A stretch of DNA of 64,000 bases from CAVYPR01 sp963770505 (GTDB lineage Bacteria > Actinomycetota > Acidimicrobiia > Acidimicrobiales > RAAP-2). Positions 39,493-47,018 of the stretch are shown here, one piece after another. The translations under genes and the position numbers were made by a program. Numbering within the stretch: the first letter of the stretch is position 1; every line of letters starts with the position of its first letter. The notes beneath the pieces are model-generated. The model was not told the origin of the DNA, made no database searches, and worked only from the letters and a program-made list of their open reading frames with translations. The stretch is taken from positions 186,001-250,000 of the forward strand of contig CAVYPR010000001.1 of assembly GCA_963770505.1 (NCBI GenBank). Direction: 5' to 3'.

Positions 39493-40322
39493 CAGGCCCC
39501 GGTCCCCTGGTCGCCACCGGCGGCGCCGGGCTCGGAGGCCGCCGCCTGGGGCTCGGCCGCCGCCGGCTCGACGTCGACCACCTTTTCCTCGGCCGGGGCG
39601 GACAGCTCGCCGGCCGGGCCCGAGGTGGCCAGCTCGGCCTTGAGCGCCGCCAGGTCGTTCTCGACCTGGGCGCTGCCCGAGACCTTGTCCAGCTGGGCCT
39701 GGATGTCGTCGACCGGCATGTCGAGGTTGGTGAGGGCCCCCGAGGCCAGCAGCTCGTCGATGGCCCCGGCCCGGGCCTGCATCGAGGAGATCTTGTCCTG
39801 GGCCCGCTGCATGGTGGCGCCGGCGTCGCCCATCGAAGACGAGATGCCCGAGACGGCCTCGCCCACCTTGGTCTGGGCCTCGGCCGCGGTGTAGCTGGCC
39901 TTCAGCGTCTCCTTGCGGGTCCGGAACTGCTCGACCTGGGTCTGGAGCCGCTGGGAGGTCTGGACCAGCTTGTCCTCCTGCTCGCTCACCTGGTCGTGCT
40001 GGACCTTGAGGTCGGCCAGCTGCTCGCCCAGCGCGGCGCGGCGTGAGAGCGCCTCGCGGGCCAGGTCCTCGTTGCCCTGGGCCAGCGCGGCCTTGGCTTG
40101 CTCCTGGAGCTTGTCGGCCTGCTTTTGGAGCTGGCCCGCCTGGAGCTCGATCCTCTTGCGGGCGGTGGCCACGTCGGCCACGCTCCGCTTCACCTTCTGG
40201 AGGCTGTCGAGCTGCTGCTCGTAGGAGAGGTCAAGGCTCTCGCGGGGGTCCTCGTGCTTGTCGAGCACCTTGTTGGCCTTGGCCCGGAAGATGTTCTTCG
40301 TTCGTTGCCAAATGCCTGGCAC
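39492..40322 (-). CDS. pspA: PspA/IM30 (Vipp1) family envelope-stress protein
   Basis: The 276-residue protein begins MPGIWQRTKNIFRAKANKV (amphipathic helix) and continues as a long coiled coil with DPRESLDLSYEQQLDSLQ, KRIELQAGQLQKQADKL and EALSRRAALGEQL. PspA forms ESCRT-III-like assemblies that protect damaged membranes. After the helical core (to about 235) there is an acidic Ala/Pro/Glu-rich tail not found in E. coli PspA. GTG 40322 is chosen because GGAGGA lies eight bases upstream and the conserved sequence begins there. Confidence 0.93.
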   Translation of the reverse strand: MPGIWQRTKNIFRAKANKVLDKHEDPRESLDLSYEQQLDSLQKVKRSVADVATARKRIELQAGQLQKQADKLQEQAKAALAQGNEDLAREALSRRAALGEQLADLKVQHDQVSEQEDKLVQTSQRLQTQVEQFRTRKETLKASYTAAEAQTKVGEAVSGISSSMGDAGATMQRAQDKISSMQARAGAIDELLASGALTNLDMPVDDIQAQLDKVSGSAQVENDLAALKAELATSGPAGELSAPAEEKVVDVEPAAAEPQAAASEPGAAGGDQGTGA

Positions 40323-40330
40323 GGCGTCTG

Positions 40331-40336
40331 TCCTCC
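40331..40336 (-). promoter_or_regulatory. ribosome binding site of pspA
   Basis: GGAGGA on the minus strand, eight bases before the GTG at 40322, decides the start of PspA against a longer open frame upstream. Confidence 0.6.
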
Positions 40337-40411
40337 GATCGGCGGCGGCCCGCCCCCCGCGAGCATACGGCCGGGGCGGAGGCGGCGGGGCACGCCCCGG
40401 CCGCCCGCCGC

Positions 40412-40417
40412 TACTCT
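40412..40417 (+). promoter_or_regulatory. -10 element for mca (leaderless pattern)
   Basis: TACTCT ends seven bases before the ATG at 40425. Confidence 0.5.
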
Positions 40418-40424
40418 CCACCCG

Positions 40425-41279
40425 ATGGCCGAGCCCCGCTGCCTGCTGACCGTCCACGCCCATCCCGACGACGAGGCGTCCAAGGGGGCCGGCACGGTGG
40501 CCCGCTACCACGCCGACGGCGTCCGCACGGTGCTGGTGTGCTGCACCGGCGGCGAGGAGGGCGAGATCCTCAACCCGGCCCTCGACACCCCCGAGGTGCA
40601 CGGGAGGCTGGCCGAGATCCGCCGCCAGGAGCTCGACACCGCGGCGGCCATCATCGGCTACGACGAGGTGGTGCTCCTGGGCTACCGCGACTCAGGCATG
40701 CCCGGCACCGAGGCCAACGCCCGGCCGGAGGCCTTCGCCAACGCCCCGCTGGAGCAGGCCGTCGGCCGGCTGGTGGAGGTCATCCGCCGGACCCGGCCCC
40801 AGGTGTTGGTCACCTACCCCGAGGTCCAAGACGAGTACCCCCACCCCGACCACCTGCGTGTCCACGAGATCACCATGGCGGCGTGGCTGGCGGCCGGGAA
40901 CCCCGACCGCTTCCCCGAGGCGGGGGAGCCCCACGCCCCGTCGAAGCTCTACTACACGGTCTTCCCGAGGAAGCGCATGCGCGCCGTGCACGAGAAGTTC
41001 GTCGAGCTCGGGATGGAGTCGCCGTTCGACGACAAGTGGCTCGAGCGCTTCGGGCGCGAGGAGCCGGTCACCTCCTCGGTGGACGTGACCGGCTTCGACG
41101 TGCGGGGCGAGGCGCTGCGCGCCCACGCCACCCAGGTCGACCCGAACTCGCCGTTCTGGTTCGGGCTGCCGCCCGAGATCCAGCGGACGCTCCACCCCTA
41201 CGACGACTACTTCCTGGCGGCCAGCCGGGTCGGGGGGACCGACGTGACCGAGGACGACCTCTTCACCGGGATCGCCTGA
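40425..41279 (+). CDS. mca: Mycothiol S-conjugate amidase
   Basis: Mca cleaves mycothiol conjugates of electrophiles to a mercapturic acid, which is exported, and glucosaminyl-inositol, which is recycled. The 284-residue LmbE-like zinc hydrolase has HAHPDDEASKGAG (11-23, metal ligands His13 and Asp16), GGEEGEI, GYRDSGMPG and YPHPDH with the third ligand. DSGMPG and YYTVFPRKRM are features of Mca rather than the paralogous deacetylase MshB. It implies a mycothiol-producing actinobacterium. It converges with the deacetylase gene, with only six bases between stops. Confidence 0.9.
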   Translation: MAEPRCLLTVHAHPDDEASKGAGTVARYHADGVRTVLVCCTGGEEGEILNPALDTPEVHGRLAEIRRQELDTAAAIIGYDEVVLLGYRDSGMPGTEANARPEAFANAPLEQAVGRLVEVIRRTRPQVLVTYPEVQDEYPHPDHLRVHEITMAAWLAAGNPDRFPEAGEPHAPSKLYYTVFPRKRMRAVHEKFVELGMESPFDDKWLERFGREEPVTSSVDVTGFDVRGEALRAHATQVDPNSPFWFGLPPEIQRTLHPYDDYFLAASRVGGTDVTEDDLFTGIA

Positions 41280-41285
41280 AGGGGC

Positions 41286-42119
41286 TCAGCCGCTGCGGGC
41301 CAGCTCGCGCAGCGCCCGGAAGCCGAGCAGGGTGACGCCGGCCTCCTCCACCGCCCGGCGCAAGTACCCGTCCTCGCAGACCAGCCGGTGGTCGTCGACC
41401 CGGTCCTCCCAGTCCGGGGCGATGGCCCGCAGCTCCGAGCTGTCGACGGCCGGGTGGACGTGCATCTCGGTCACCCCGGGCTTGAGGCGGCCCAGGTGCT
41501 GCTCGAACATCGACCGGGTGCCCACGCCGGGGACGAAGAGCAGCTCGTCGGTGAACACCACGCCGGCCTCGGCGGCCACGTCGCGGGCCGGGAAGCCGAG
41601 GAACTCCTCCATGCGAGGGCCGGACATGCGCAGCGGGAGGCGGAACTCGACGGCCATGTCCAGGTAGACGTCGAAGAACTCGGGGCGCAGCTGCAGGGTC
41701 CCCATGTGGGCGTCGATGTGGCTGACGTCGAACCCCCAGAGGATGGCCCGCTCGATCTGGGCCCGGCACTCCCGGCGGACCTCGTCGAGGTCGGCGTGCT
41801 CCCAGACGTCCTCCTGGGTCCGGGGGAAGCCCCCGTCGCCCCCCACCAGCGAGGGGGCGTGGGTGATCGGGCCCCAGCGGTAGAGCTCCCATTCGGCGTT
41901 CACGGTGAGGTGCACGCCCACGTCCTCGCCGCGGTAGCGGGCGGCCGCCTCGCGGGCCCACGGGCAGGGGACCATCAGGGTGGCGCTGGTGACCAGGCCC
42001 GTGGTCAGGCAGTCGAAGACGCCGACGTTGGCCGAGTGGCAGAAGCCGAGATCGTCGGCGTTGATGATCAGCAACCTGGCGTCGGCTGGGTACCCGAGGC
42101 GCTCGGCAAGCGTCGGCAT
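41286..42119 (-). CDS. ChbG/YdjC-type carbohydrate deacetylase
   Basis: The 277-residue protein fits the YdjC family of metal-dependent deacetylases. IINADDLGFCHSANVG (18-33) holds the acidic pair, VGVHLTVNAEW and HIDAHMGTLQ hold metal-binding histidines, and EMHVHPA comes later. ChbG removes acetyl groups from diacetylchitobiose in E. coli; here the substrate is open. No signal peptide is seen. ATG 42119 follows a TACCGT hexamer by seven bases. It is adjacent to purE but has its own promoter. Confidence 0.88.
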   Translation of the reverse strand: MPTLAERLGYPADARLLIINADDLGFCHSANVGVFDCLTTGLVTSATLMVPCPWAREAAARYRGEDVGVHLTVNAEWELYRWGPITHAPSLVGGDGGFPRTQEDVWEHADLDEVRRECRAQIERAILWGFDVSHIDAHMGTLQLRPEFFDVYLDMAVEFRLPLRMSGPRMEEFLGFPARDVAAEAGVVFTDELLFVPGVGTRSMFEQHLGRLKPGVTEMHVHPAVDSSELRAIAPDWEDRVDDHRLVCEDGYLRRAVEEAGVTLLGFRALRELARSG

Positions 42120-42126
42120 GGACCTG

Positions 42127-42132
42127 ACGGTA
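42127..42132 (-). promoter_or_regulatory. -10 element for the deacetylase gene (leaderless pattern)
   Basis: TACCGT on the minus strand ends seven bases before the ATG at 42119. Confidence 0.45.
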
Positions 42133-42151
42133 GCGCCCCGGAGGCCGGCGC

Positions 42152-42649
42152 TCAGCCGGGCGGGGCCAGCCCCTCGTCCTGGGCCCGGGCCTGGTCGGCC
42201 AGCTCGCGCTGGTAGTCGGCCATGGCCTCGGCCAGAGCGGGGTCCGACAGCGCGAGGATGCGGGCGGCGAGGAGACCGGCGTTGGCCGCGCCGTTGACGG
42301 CCACGGTGGCCACCGGGACGCCCCGGGGCATCTGGACCATCGAGAGCAGCGAGTCCAGCCCGTCGAGCCGGTCCAGGGCTACCGGGACGCCCACCACCGG
42401 GACGGTGGTGACCGACGCCAGCATCCCCGGCAGGTGGGCGGCGCCGCCCGCCCCGGCCACGATCACCTGCAGTCCCCGGCCGGCCGCGGCGTGGCCGAAG
42501 GCCAGCATGTCGTCGGGCGTCCGGTGGGCGGAGACCACCTTGACTTCGTGGGCGATCCGGAAGTGGGCCAGCACGTCCGCCGCGCCCTGCATGACGTGCA
42601 GGTCCGAGGAGCTCCCCATCACCACCGCCACCAGCGGGCGGGGGGTCAC
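42152..42649 (-). CDS. purE: N5-carboxyaminoimidazole ribonucleotide mutase
   Basis: PurE converts N5-CAIR to CAIR in purine synthesis. The 165-residue protein has VAVVMGSSSDLHVM (8-21), VVSAHRTPDDM (catalytic His) and GAGGAAHLPGMLAS, followed by LLSMVQMPRGVPVATVAV. It is a class I PurE working with the ATP-grasp PurK encoded directly upstream. Its ATG overlaps the purK stop by four bases, so the two subunits are translationally coupled. Confidence 0.96.
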   Translation of the reverse strand: MTPRPLVAVVMGSSSDLHVMQGAADVLAHFRIAHEVKVVSAHRTPDDMLAFGHAAAGRGLQVIVAGAGGAAHLPGMLASVTTVPVVGVPVALDRLDGLDSLLSMVQMPRGVPVATVAVNGAANAGLLAARILALSDPALAEAMADYQRELADQARAQDEGLAPPG

Positions 42650-43848
42650 GGCGTACCCGTTCCGGGCACGGCGAGGCCGGCCGGGAGCGGGGTGCCCAGC
42701 GCCCGCGCCGCGGCCCAGGCCCGGTGTCGCACCACCCCGGCGTCCTCCCCGCAGACCGTCACGTGCCCCAGTTTGCGTCCTGGACGGGCCCTCTTGCCAT
42801 ACAGGTGCACGTGGGCGCCCTCGACGGCGAGCGCCCCGGCCAGGGTCTCGGCCGGGTCGTTGCCGGCGGCGGCGCCGAAGACGTTGACGCTGGCGACGGC
42901 CGCAGCGGTCGGTGCGGTGGCGCCGAGCGGGAGGTCGAGCACGGCCCGCAGATGGTTCTCAAACTGTGAGGTGACCGCACCCTCGATGGTCCAGTGGCCG
43001 GTGTTATGCGGTCGGGCGGCCACCTCGTTCACCATCAGGCCGTCGGCCGAGGAGAAGAGCTCCACCGCCAGCACCCCCACCGAGCCGGCCACCTCGGCCA
43101 CCCGGACGGCCATCTCGGCCGCGGCCTGCGCCACCGCCGGGTCGAGCCCCCCGGGCACCAGCACCTCCCGGCAGACCCCGTCGACCTGGGCGGTCTCGAC
43201 CACGGGCCACGTCCTGGTCTCCCCGCCGGGGCGCCGGGCCACCAGCACGGCCAGCTCGTCCTCGATGTCCACCAGCTCCTCAACCAAGAGCGCAGTACCG
43301 GCCGAGGCGGCCCGCCGGCACGTCTCGGCGGCCTGGTCCGGCCCGCCGAGCGTCCAGACCCCCTTGCCGTCGTAGCCGCCCCTCACCGCCTTGGCGACGA
43401 CCGGCCAGCCGTGCACGGCGGCGAAGGCCTCGATGGCCGCCGGGTCCGGTCGGTCGAGCACCCGGTAGGCCGGGACCGGGACCCCCGCCGCCGACAGCCG
43501 GGCGCGCATCTCGGCCTTGTCCACCGCCATCTCGAGGGTGGCGACGCCCGGGCGCACGGTGACCCCGTCGCGCACCAGCGCCTCCAGGATCCCCAGGTCG
43601 ACCAGCTCGTGGTCGAAGGTCACCACCTCGCAGCGGTCGGCCAGCAGGCGCATATCCTTGGGCGCCGAAGGGGTTCCGGCGACCACCTCGTCGGCCGTGC
43701 CGACCGCCGCGTCGTCGGGGTGCTCGGCCAGGACCACGGTACGGATGCCAAGCGCGCTGGCCGCCTCGCACGCCATGCGGGCCAGCTGACCCGCGCCCAC
43801 GATGCCGACCGACCGGCCGCCTCCGTTCCCCTGGGTCGGTCGCGTCAC
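42646..43848 (-). CDS. purK: 5-(carboxyamino)imidazole ribonucleotide synthase
   Basis: PurK uses ATP and bicarbonate to make N5-CAIR from AIR. The 400-residue ATP-grasp protein has VGIVGAGQLARM (about 14-25), FDHELVD, VVAKAVRGGYDGKGVW (ATP-binding loop), VEELVDIEDELAVLVAR and the catalytic NEVAARPHNTGHWTIEGAVTSQ region (read here as two adjoining motifs). Domain order and length are standard. GTG 43848 lies seven bases after TAGTCT. It forms an operon with purE. Confidence 0.96.
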   Translation of the reverse strand: MTRPTQGNGGGRSVGIVGAGQLARMACEAASALGIRTVVLAEHPDDAAVGTADEVVAGTPSAPKDMRLLADRCEVVTFDHELVDLGILEALVRDGVTVRPGVATLEMAVDKAEMRARLSAAGVPVPAYRVLDRPDPAAIEAFAAVHGWPVVAKAVRGGYDGKGVWTLGGPDQAAETCRRAASAGTALLVEELVDIEDELAVLVARRPGGETRTWPVVETAQVDGVCREVLVPGGLDPAVAQAAAEMAVRVAEVAGSVGVLAVELFSSADGLMVNEVAARPHNTGHWTIEGAVTSQFENHLRAVLDLPLGATAPTAAAVASVNVFGAAAGNDPAETLAGALAVEGAHVHLYGKRARPGRKLGHVTVCGEDAGVVRHRAWAAARALGTPLPAGLAVPGTGTP

Positions 43849-43855
43849 GCCCGGG

Positions 43856-43861
43856 AGACTA
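43856..43861 (-). promoter_or_regulatory. -10 element for purK-purE (leaderless pattern)
   Basis: TAGTCT on the minus strand ends seven bases before the GTG at 43848. Confidence 0.45.
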
Positions 43862-43870
43862 CCGGGACCC

Positions 43871-44476
43871 TCAGCGGGGGACCGAGGTGTGCTTGAACTC
43901 GTTCAGCTCGGGATGGTCGACGACGAGCGAGAGCACCCGGTCGATCGTCGACCGGGCCAGGTCGCCGTCTCCCTCGGGACGGGACATGAGCCGGACGAAG
44001 ACGGCCCGGTCGCCGGTGATGAAGGTGGGGACGCCGAAGACCTCGTGCTCGGCGACCGACGCCTCGTGGGCCACCCGGACCGCCTTGAGCGGCCAGCCGT
44101 CGGCGATCTCGGCGAAGACCCGGTCGGCGTCGACGCCGGCCCCCTCGAGCGCCCGGCGCACCACGTCGGGGTCCGACAGGTCACCCCCCAGTTCGTGGCG
44201 GGCGGCGAAGAGGGCCACGTGGGCTGCCCCGAAACGCTCGGGGAAGCGGTCGCGCACGACGACGCCGGCCTGGAGGGCGAGCAGGCCCTTGGCCCCCTCG
44301 GGGTTCTCCCACACCGGGACCCCGCCCTCCTCGACGTGGTTCTGGACCAGGGAGAACGGGGTGAAGGTCACGTCCCACCCGGCGCCGGCGGCCAGCCCGG
44401 CCACCAGGTGCTCGTGGGCGTTGCGGGCGAAGGGGCAGAGGTAGTCGAAGGTGACGGAGAAGGCGGGTGCGTCCAC
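43871..44476 (-). CDS. DsbA-family (FrnE-like) thioredoxin-fold protein
   Basis: The 201-residue protein has a thioredoxin fold with an inserted helical domain, as in DsbA/FrnE/HCCA isomerases. The redox position reads YLCPFAR: only the first cysteine (Cys14) of the CxxC remains, so it may work as a glutathione-S-transferase kappa-like or mycothiol-linked enzyme rather than a dithiol oxidase. A cis-Pro loop GVPTFITGD is present. There is no signal peptide. It follows the PAP2 gene by seven bases and is probably the last gene of the nuclease-PAP2-DsbA operon. Confidence 0.82.
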   Translation of the reverse strand: MDAPAFSVTFDYLCPFARNAHEHLVAGLAAGAGWDVTFTPFSLVQNHVEEGGVPVWENPEGAKGLLALQAGVVVRDRFPERFGAAHVALFAARHELGGDLSDPDVVRRALEGAGVDADRVFAEIADGWPLKAVRVAHEASVAEHEVFGVPTFITGDRAVFVRLMSRPEGDGDLARSTIDRVLSLVVDHPELNEFKHTSVPR

Positions 44477-44483
44477 AACGGGG

Positions 44484-45005
44484 TCAACGGCGGCCCGGGC
44501 GTTCCCATTCCCGCACCCGGTGCAGGGCCACCCCGAGCGCGGTGCCGATGGCCGCCCCGCCGACCACGTCGGTGGCGTGGTGGGCCCGGAGGTGGACCCG
44601 GCTGGCCGCCACGGCTAGGGCGAAGGCCAGGTAGGCCGTGCGCTCGGCCCCCGAATCGGCCAGCGTCACCGCGGTGCAGAAGGCCGCCAGGGTGTGACCG
44701 CTCGGGAAGCTGCTGGAGGTGGGGGCGCGCACCGCCCCCACCTGGAGCGCCCCCTCGGGCCGCGCCCGTTGGACGGACCGCTTCACGGCGGCGTTGACGG
44801 CGAAGGAGACGGTGCCGGCCAGGGCCAGCGAGCGGACGGCGCGGAGCCGGCCGGGCCCCCGGCGGCGCCCCTTGATGGCGGCCACCGCGGCCCACGCCAC
44901 CCCGTAGTCGGCCAGGTTCGACACCACGACCGCCGCCGAGTCGGCCACGGGGTTGCCCCGCAGCGGCTCGAACAGCGCGTCGAGCGCGTCGTCGAGGCTG
45001 CTCAC
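44484..45005 (-). CDS. PAP2-family phosphatase
   Basis: The 173-residue membrane protein contains the three phosphatidic acid phosphatase motifs: KRSVQRARP (75-83), PSGH (101-104) and SRVHLRAHHATD (135-146). It has about four membrane segments. Candidates are dephosphorylation of undecaprenyl diphosphate or another prenyl or lipid phosphate. Its GTG overlaps the stop of the upstream nuclease gene as GTGA. A longer in-frame reading continues through the nuclease gene in another frame and is rejected. Confidence 0.88.
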   Translation of the reverse strand: MSSLDDALDALFEPLRGNPVADSAAVVVSNLADYGVAWAAVAAIKGRRRGPGRLRAVRSLALAGTVSFAVNAAVKRSVQRARPEGALQVGAVRAPTSSSFPSGHTLAAFCTAVTLADSGAERTAYLAFALAVAASRVHLRAHHATDVVGGAAIGTALGVALHRVREWERPGRR

Positions 45006-45802
45006 GACCCGATCGGGTCGGGCCCGGGCGGGGCCCCGCCGTAGAGGGGGCAGTACGCCTGGAAACTGCAGAACCGGCAGAGTCCCGAGGCCCGTGGCCG
45101 GAAGTCCCCCCGGTCGCAGGCCTGCTCGATGGCCCGCCAGACGGCGACGGTCCGACGCCGCTGGCCCTCGAGGGTCTGCTCGCTGGGCACGGCGGTGATG
45201 GCCGTCGGTGTGCGCAGGTAGAGGAGGCGGACCTCGGCCGGCCGGCGACCCAGCACCTGTTCGCAGAGGAGGGCGTAGAGGTAGACGCCGGTCAGCCGGC
45301 CCTTTTCGTGTTGGGGGCCGGGGGCGCGGCCCGTCTTGTAGTCGACGACCACCAGCTCGCCGGCGTCGTTCACGTCGAGCCGGTCGATGATGCCCCGCAG
45401 CCGCACGTGGGCCAGCTCGGCCTGGACCCCCAGCTCGACGCCGACCGCCCGCACCCGGTCGGGGTCCTCCAGTTCGAAGTAGTTGCCGACCAGCACCTCG
45501 GCGTCGTCCCGGAACGCCCGGGCCGCGGCCTCGTCGAGCTCCAGGGCCGCGAACTCGGGGTCCTCCTGCAGGGCGCGCCATGCCGCGTCCAGGCCGGCCG
45601 TGGCCGCGGCCCGGGTGCGGCTCCCGGCGGGGTGGTCCCAGATGAGGGCTTCGAGGGCCGAGTGGACCAGGGTGCCTTTCAGGGCGGCCGCCGAGGGGAG
45701 CTGCGGCAGGCCGTCGACGTAGGCGAGGCGGAAGGCCAGCGGGCAGTCGGTGAACGACGACACCTTGGACGGCGAGAGCGACCGGGGGAGGGTGAGCGCC
45801 AT
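45002..45802 (-). CDS. Stand-alone RecB/Cas4-like PD-(D/E)XK nuclease
   Basis: The 266-residue protein has SPSKVSSFTDCPLAFRL (10-26), a G.LVHSALEAL segment, and the nuclease core RGIIDRLDV ... VVDYKTG with the Asp and Asp-x-Lys residues. One cysteine near the N-terminus (Cys20) and three near the C-terminus (Cys242, Cys245, Cys251 in LCRFCSFQAYC) form the pattern that holds a 4Fe-4S cluster in Cas4 and AddB. No helicase or CRISPR genes are nearby. It is probably a single-strand exonuclease in DNA repair. ATG 45802 follows TAACCT by eight bases. Confidence 0.88.
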   Translation of the reverse strand: MALTLPRSLSPSKVSSFTDCPLAFRLAYVDGLPQLPSAAALKGTLVHSALEALIWDHPAGSRTRAAATAGLDAAWRALQEDPEFAALELDEAAARAFRDDAEVLVGNYFELEDPDRVRAVGVELGVQAELAHVRLRGIIDRLDVNDAGELVVVDYKTGRAPGPQHEKGRLTGVYLYALLCEQVLGRRPAEVRLLYLRTPTAITAVPSEQTLEGQRRRTVAVWRAIEQACDRGDFRPRASGLCRFCSFQAYCPLYGGAPPGPDPIGS

Positions 45803-45810
45803 GGGGGCCC

Positions 45811-45816
45811 AGGTTA
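45811..45816 (-). promoter_or_regulatory. -10 element for the nuclease-PAP2-DsbA operon (leaderless pattern)
   Basis: TAACCT on the minus strand ends eight bases before the ATG at 45802. Confidence 0.4.
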
Positions 45817-45871
45817 CGGCCGGGTCGCGACGGTTCGTGGTGATCGTGGCTCGGCGCGGTAGAACGGTCGG

Positions 45872-46192
45872 ATGGCAACTCGACGCAAGGGCCCTTCGGA
45901 GGCACCGGCGGCCCCCGGCCATCTGGCGCGTACCGAGGCCTGGGCGGGCCTGCGGCCGGGCGACCCGGTCGAGGTGGAGGGGACGCGCCTGCGCTCGGCC
46001 AGCTGGGCGTTCGTGGCCCACGTGCGCAACACCGAGAGCGGGGCCGAGTGGGTGGAGGTGGTCGGCGGCCGGCCCGGCGACCGCAAGCTCCGCTCCTTCA
46101 GCCCCGACCAGGTCTACGCCCCGGGTGCCCGCCGAGCCAAGGGCGGAGCCGGGGCCTCGCTGGCCGACGCCCCACAGCTGCCGTTCGGCTGA
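45872..46192 (+). CDS. Small conserved hypothetical protein
   Basis: I do not recognise a characterised family. The 106-residue protein is basic at both ends. Its centre (about 25-80) reads as a compact beta-barrel: RPGDPVEVEGTRLRSASWAFVAHVRN, then GAEWVEVVGG and RKLRSFSPDQVY. The pattern suggests a small SH3- or Tudor-like nucleic-acid or protein-binding domain. It is divergent from the nuclease gene, with a TAGAAC sequence six bases before the ATG. A DUF7246-type assignment is possible but unchecked. Confidence 0.6.
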   Translation: MATRRKGPSEAPAAPGHLARTEAWAGLRPGDPVEVEGTRLRSASWAFVAHVRNTESGAEWVEVVGGRPGDRKLRSFSPDQVYAPGARRAKGGAGASLADAPQLPFG

Positions 46193-46204
46193 CGCCGGCC
46201 GCCC

Positions 46205-46942
46205 TCAGGAGGCCGGGCCGACCGCCGGTGGGGCGAGCTTGCGGGCACGGAGGGTGAGGAACAGCGGGACTTCGAACCAGTCCGTGTCGCGCATGGTCCC
46301 CGGGGACGGTCTCGGCTCCCGCAGCACCTCGATCACGAGCCCCGCGAGCTCGAGGGCCCCGACGTAGTCCTCCAGGGCATAGCTCCAGCCGCGGAACCGC
46401 ATGGTGAGTCCGTCACGCTCCACGGAGGTGTCGAAGGCCCGGCGGCTGAAGTAGGCGGGTCGCCCGCTTCGCCCCGGCGCCTCGCCGTCGGTGTCGAGCA
46501 GGCCCGCTTCGCGGACCGGATGGGGGACGCGGACACAGAGGGAGCCGCCGGGCCGCAGGACCCGTGCCGCCTCGGCCACGGTGCGCTCCATGTCCCACAC
46601 GTCCGTCAGCGAGTTGTAGGCCACGACGACCTCGCAGCACCCCGAGGCCAGCGGGAGCGAGACCGCGTCGGCTCGGAGGAAGGCGTCGTCGGGTTCGACC
46701 TGGCTGGCGTGGCCCAACAGGGTCGGCGAGGGGTCGATCGAGATCGTCGGGTGCCCGCGGGCGCGCCGGTCCCGGCTCACCCGGCCCTCGCCGCAGCCGA
46801 CCTCGACCTTGAGGGCGGAGCGAGGGGGGACCACCTCCTCGAAGAAGCCGTCGCGGTAGTACCAGTAGGCGTCGTGTCCGGGCGTGCGGGCCCAGAGGAC
46901 CCAGTTCTCCGCCTCCTCATCCCAGCCCGGGTCGAACGGCAC
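46205..46942 (-). CDS. Class I SAM-dependent methyltransferase
   Basis: The 245-residue protein has the SAM motif VEVGCGEGRVSRD (about 47-59), SIDPSPTLL, VVAYNSLTDVWDM and a RVLRPGGSLCVRVPHP segment. Small-molecule methyltransferases of this kind often open with FDPGWDEEAENW as seen here. The substrate is unknown. The GTG start lies six bases after TAACGT. It converges with the small hypothetical gene, with 12 bases between stops. Confidence 0.87.
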   Translation of the reverse strand: MPFDPGWDEEAENWVLWARTPGHDAYWYYRDGFFEEVVPPRSALKVEVGCGEGRVSRDRRARGHPTISIDPSPTLLGHASQVEPDDAFLRADAVSLPLASGCCEVVVAYNSLTDVWDMERTVAEAARVLRPGGSLCVRVPHPVREAGLLDTDGEAPGRSGRPAYFSRRAFDTSVERDGLTMRFRGWSYALEDYVGALELAGLVIEVLREPRPSPGTMRDTDWFEVPLFLTLRARKLAPPAVGPAS

Positions 46943-46948
46943 CGTCCG

Positions 46949-46954
46949 ACGTTA
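46949..46954 (-). promoter_or_regulatory. -10 element for the methyltransferase gene (leaderless pattern)
   Basis: TAACGT on the minus strand ends six bases before the GTG at 46942. Confidence 0.45.
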
Positions 46955-47018
46955 CCGAGCGGGCGCTACCGGGCGGGCCGGCGACCGCCGGGCGAGGACG
47001 CGGCGCCGGCCACGGGCG

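Noticed and set aside
45002..45802. Cas4 of a CRISPR-Cas system
   Set aside because: There are no cas1, cas2 or repeats in the window, and the neighbours are a phosphatase and a DsbA-like gene.
44484..45905. A single fused nuclease-PAP2 protein
   Set aside because: The long open PAP2 frame upstream of 45005 is in a different phase from the nuclease and contains no domain; a GTGA overlap explains the junction.
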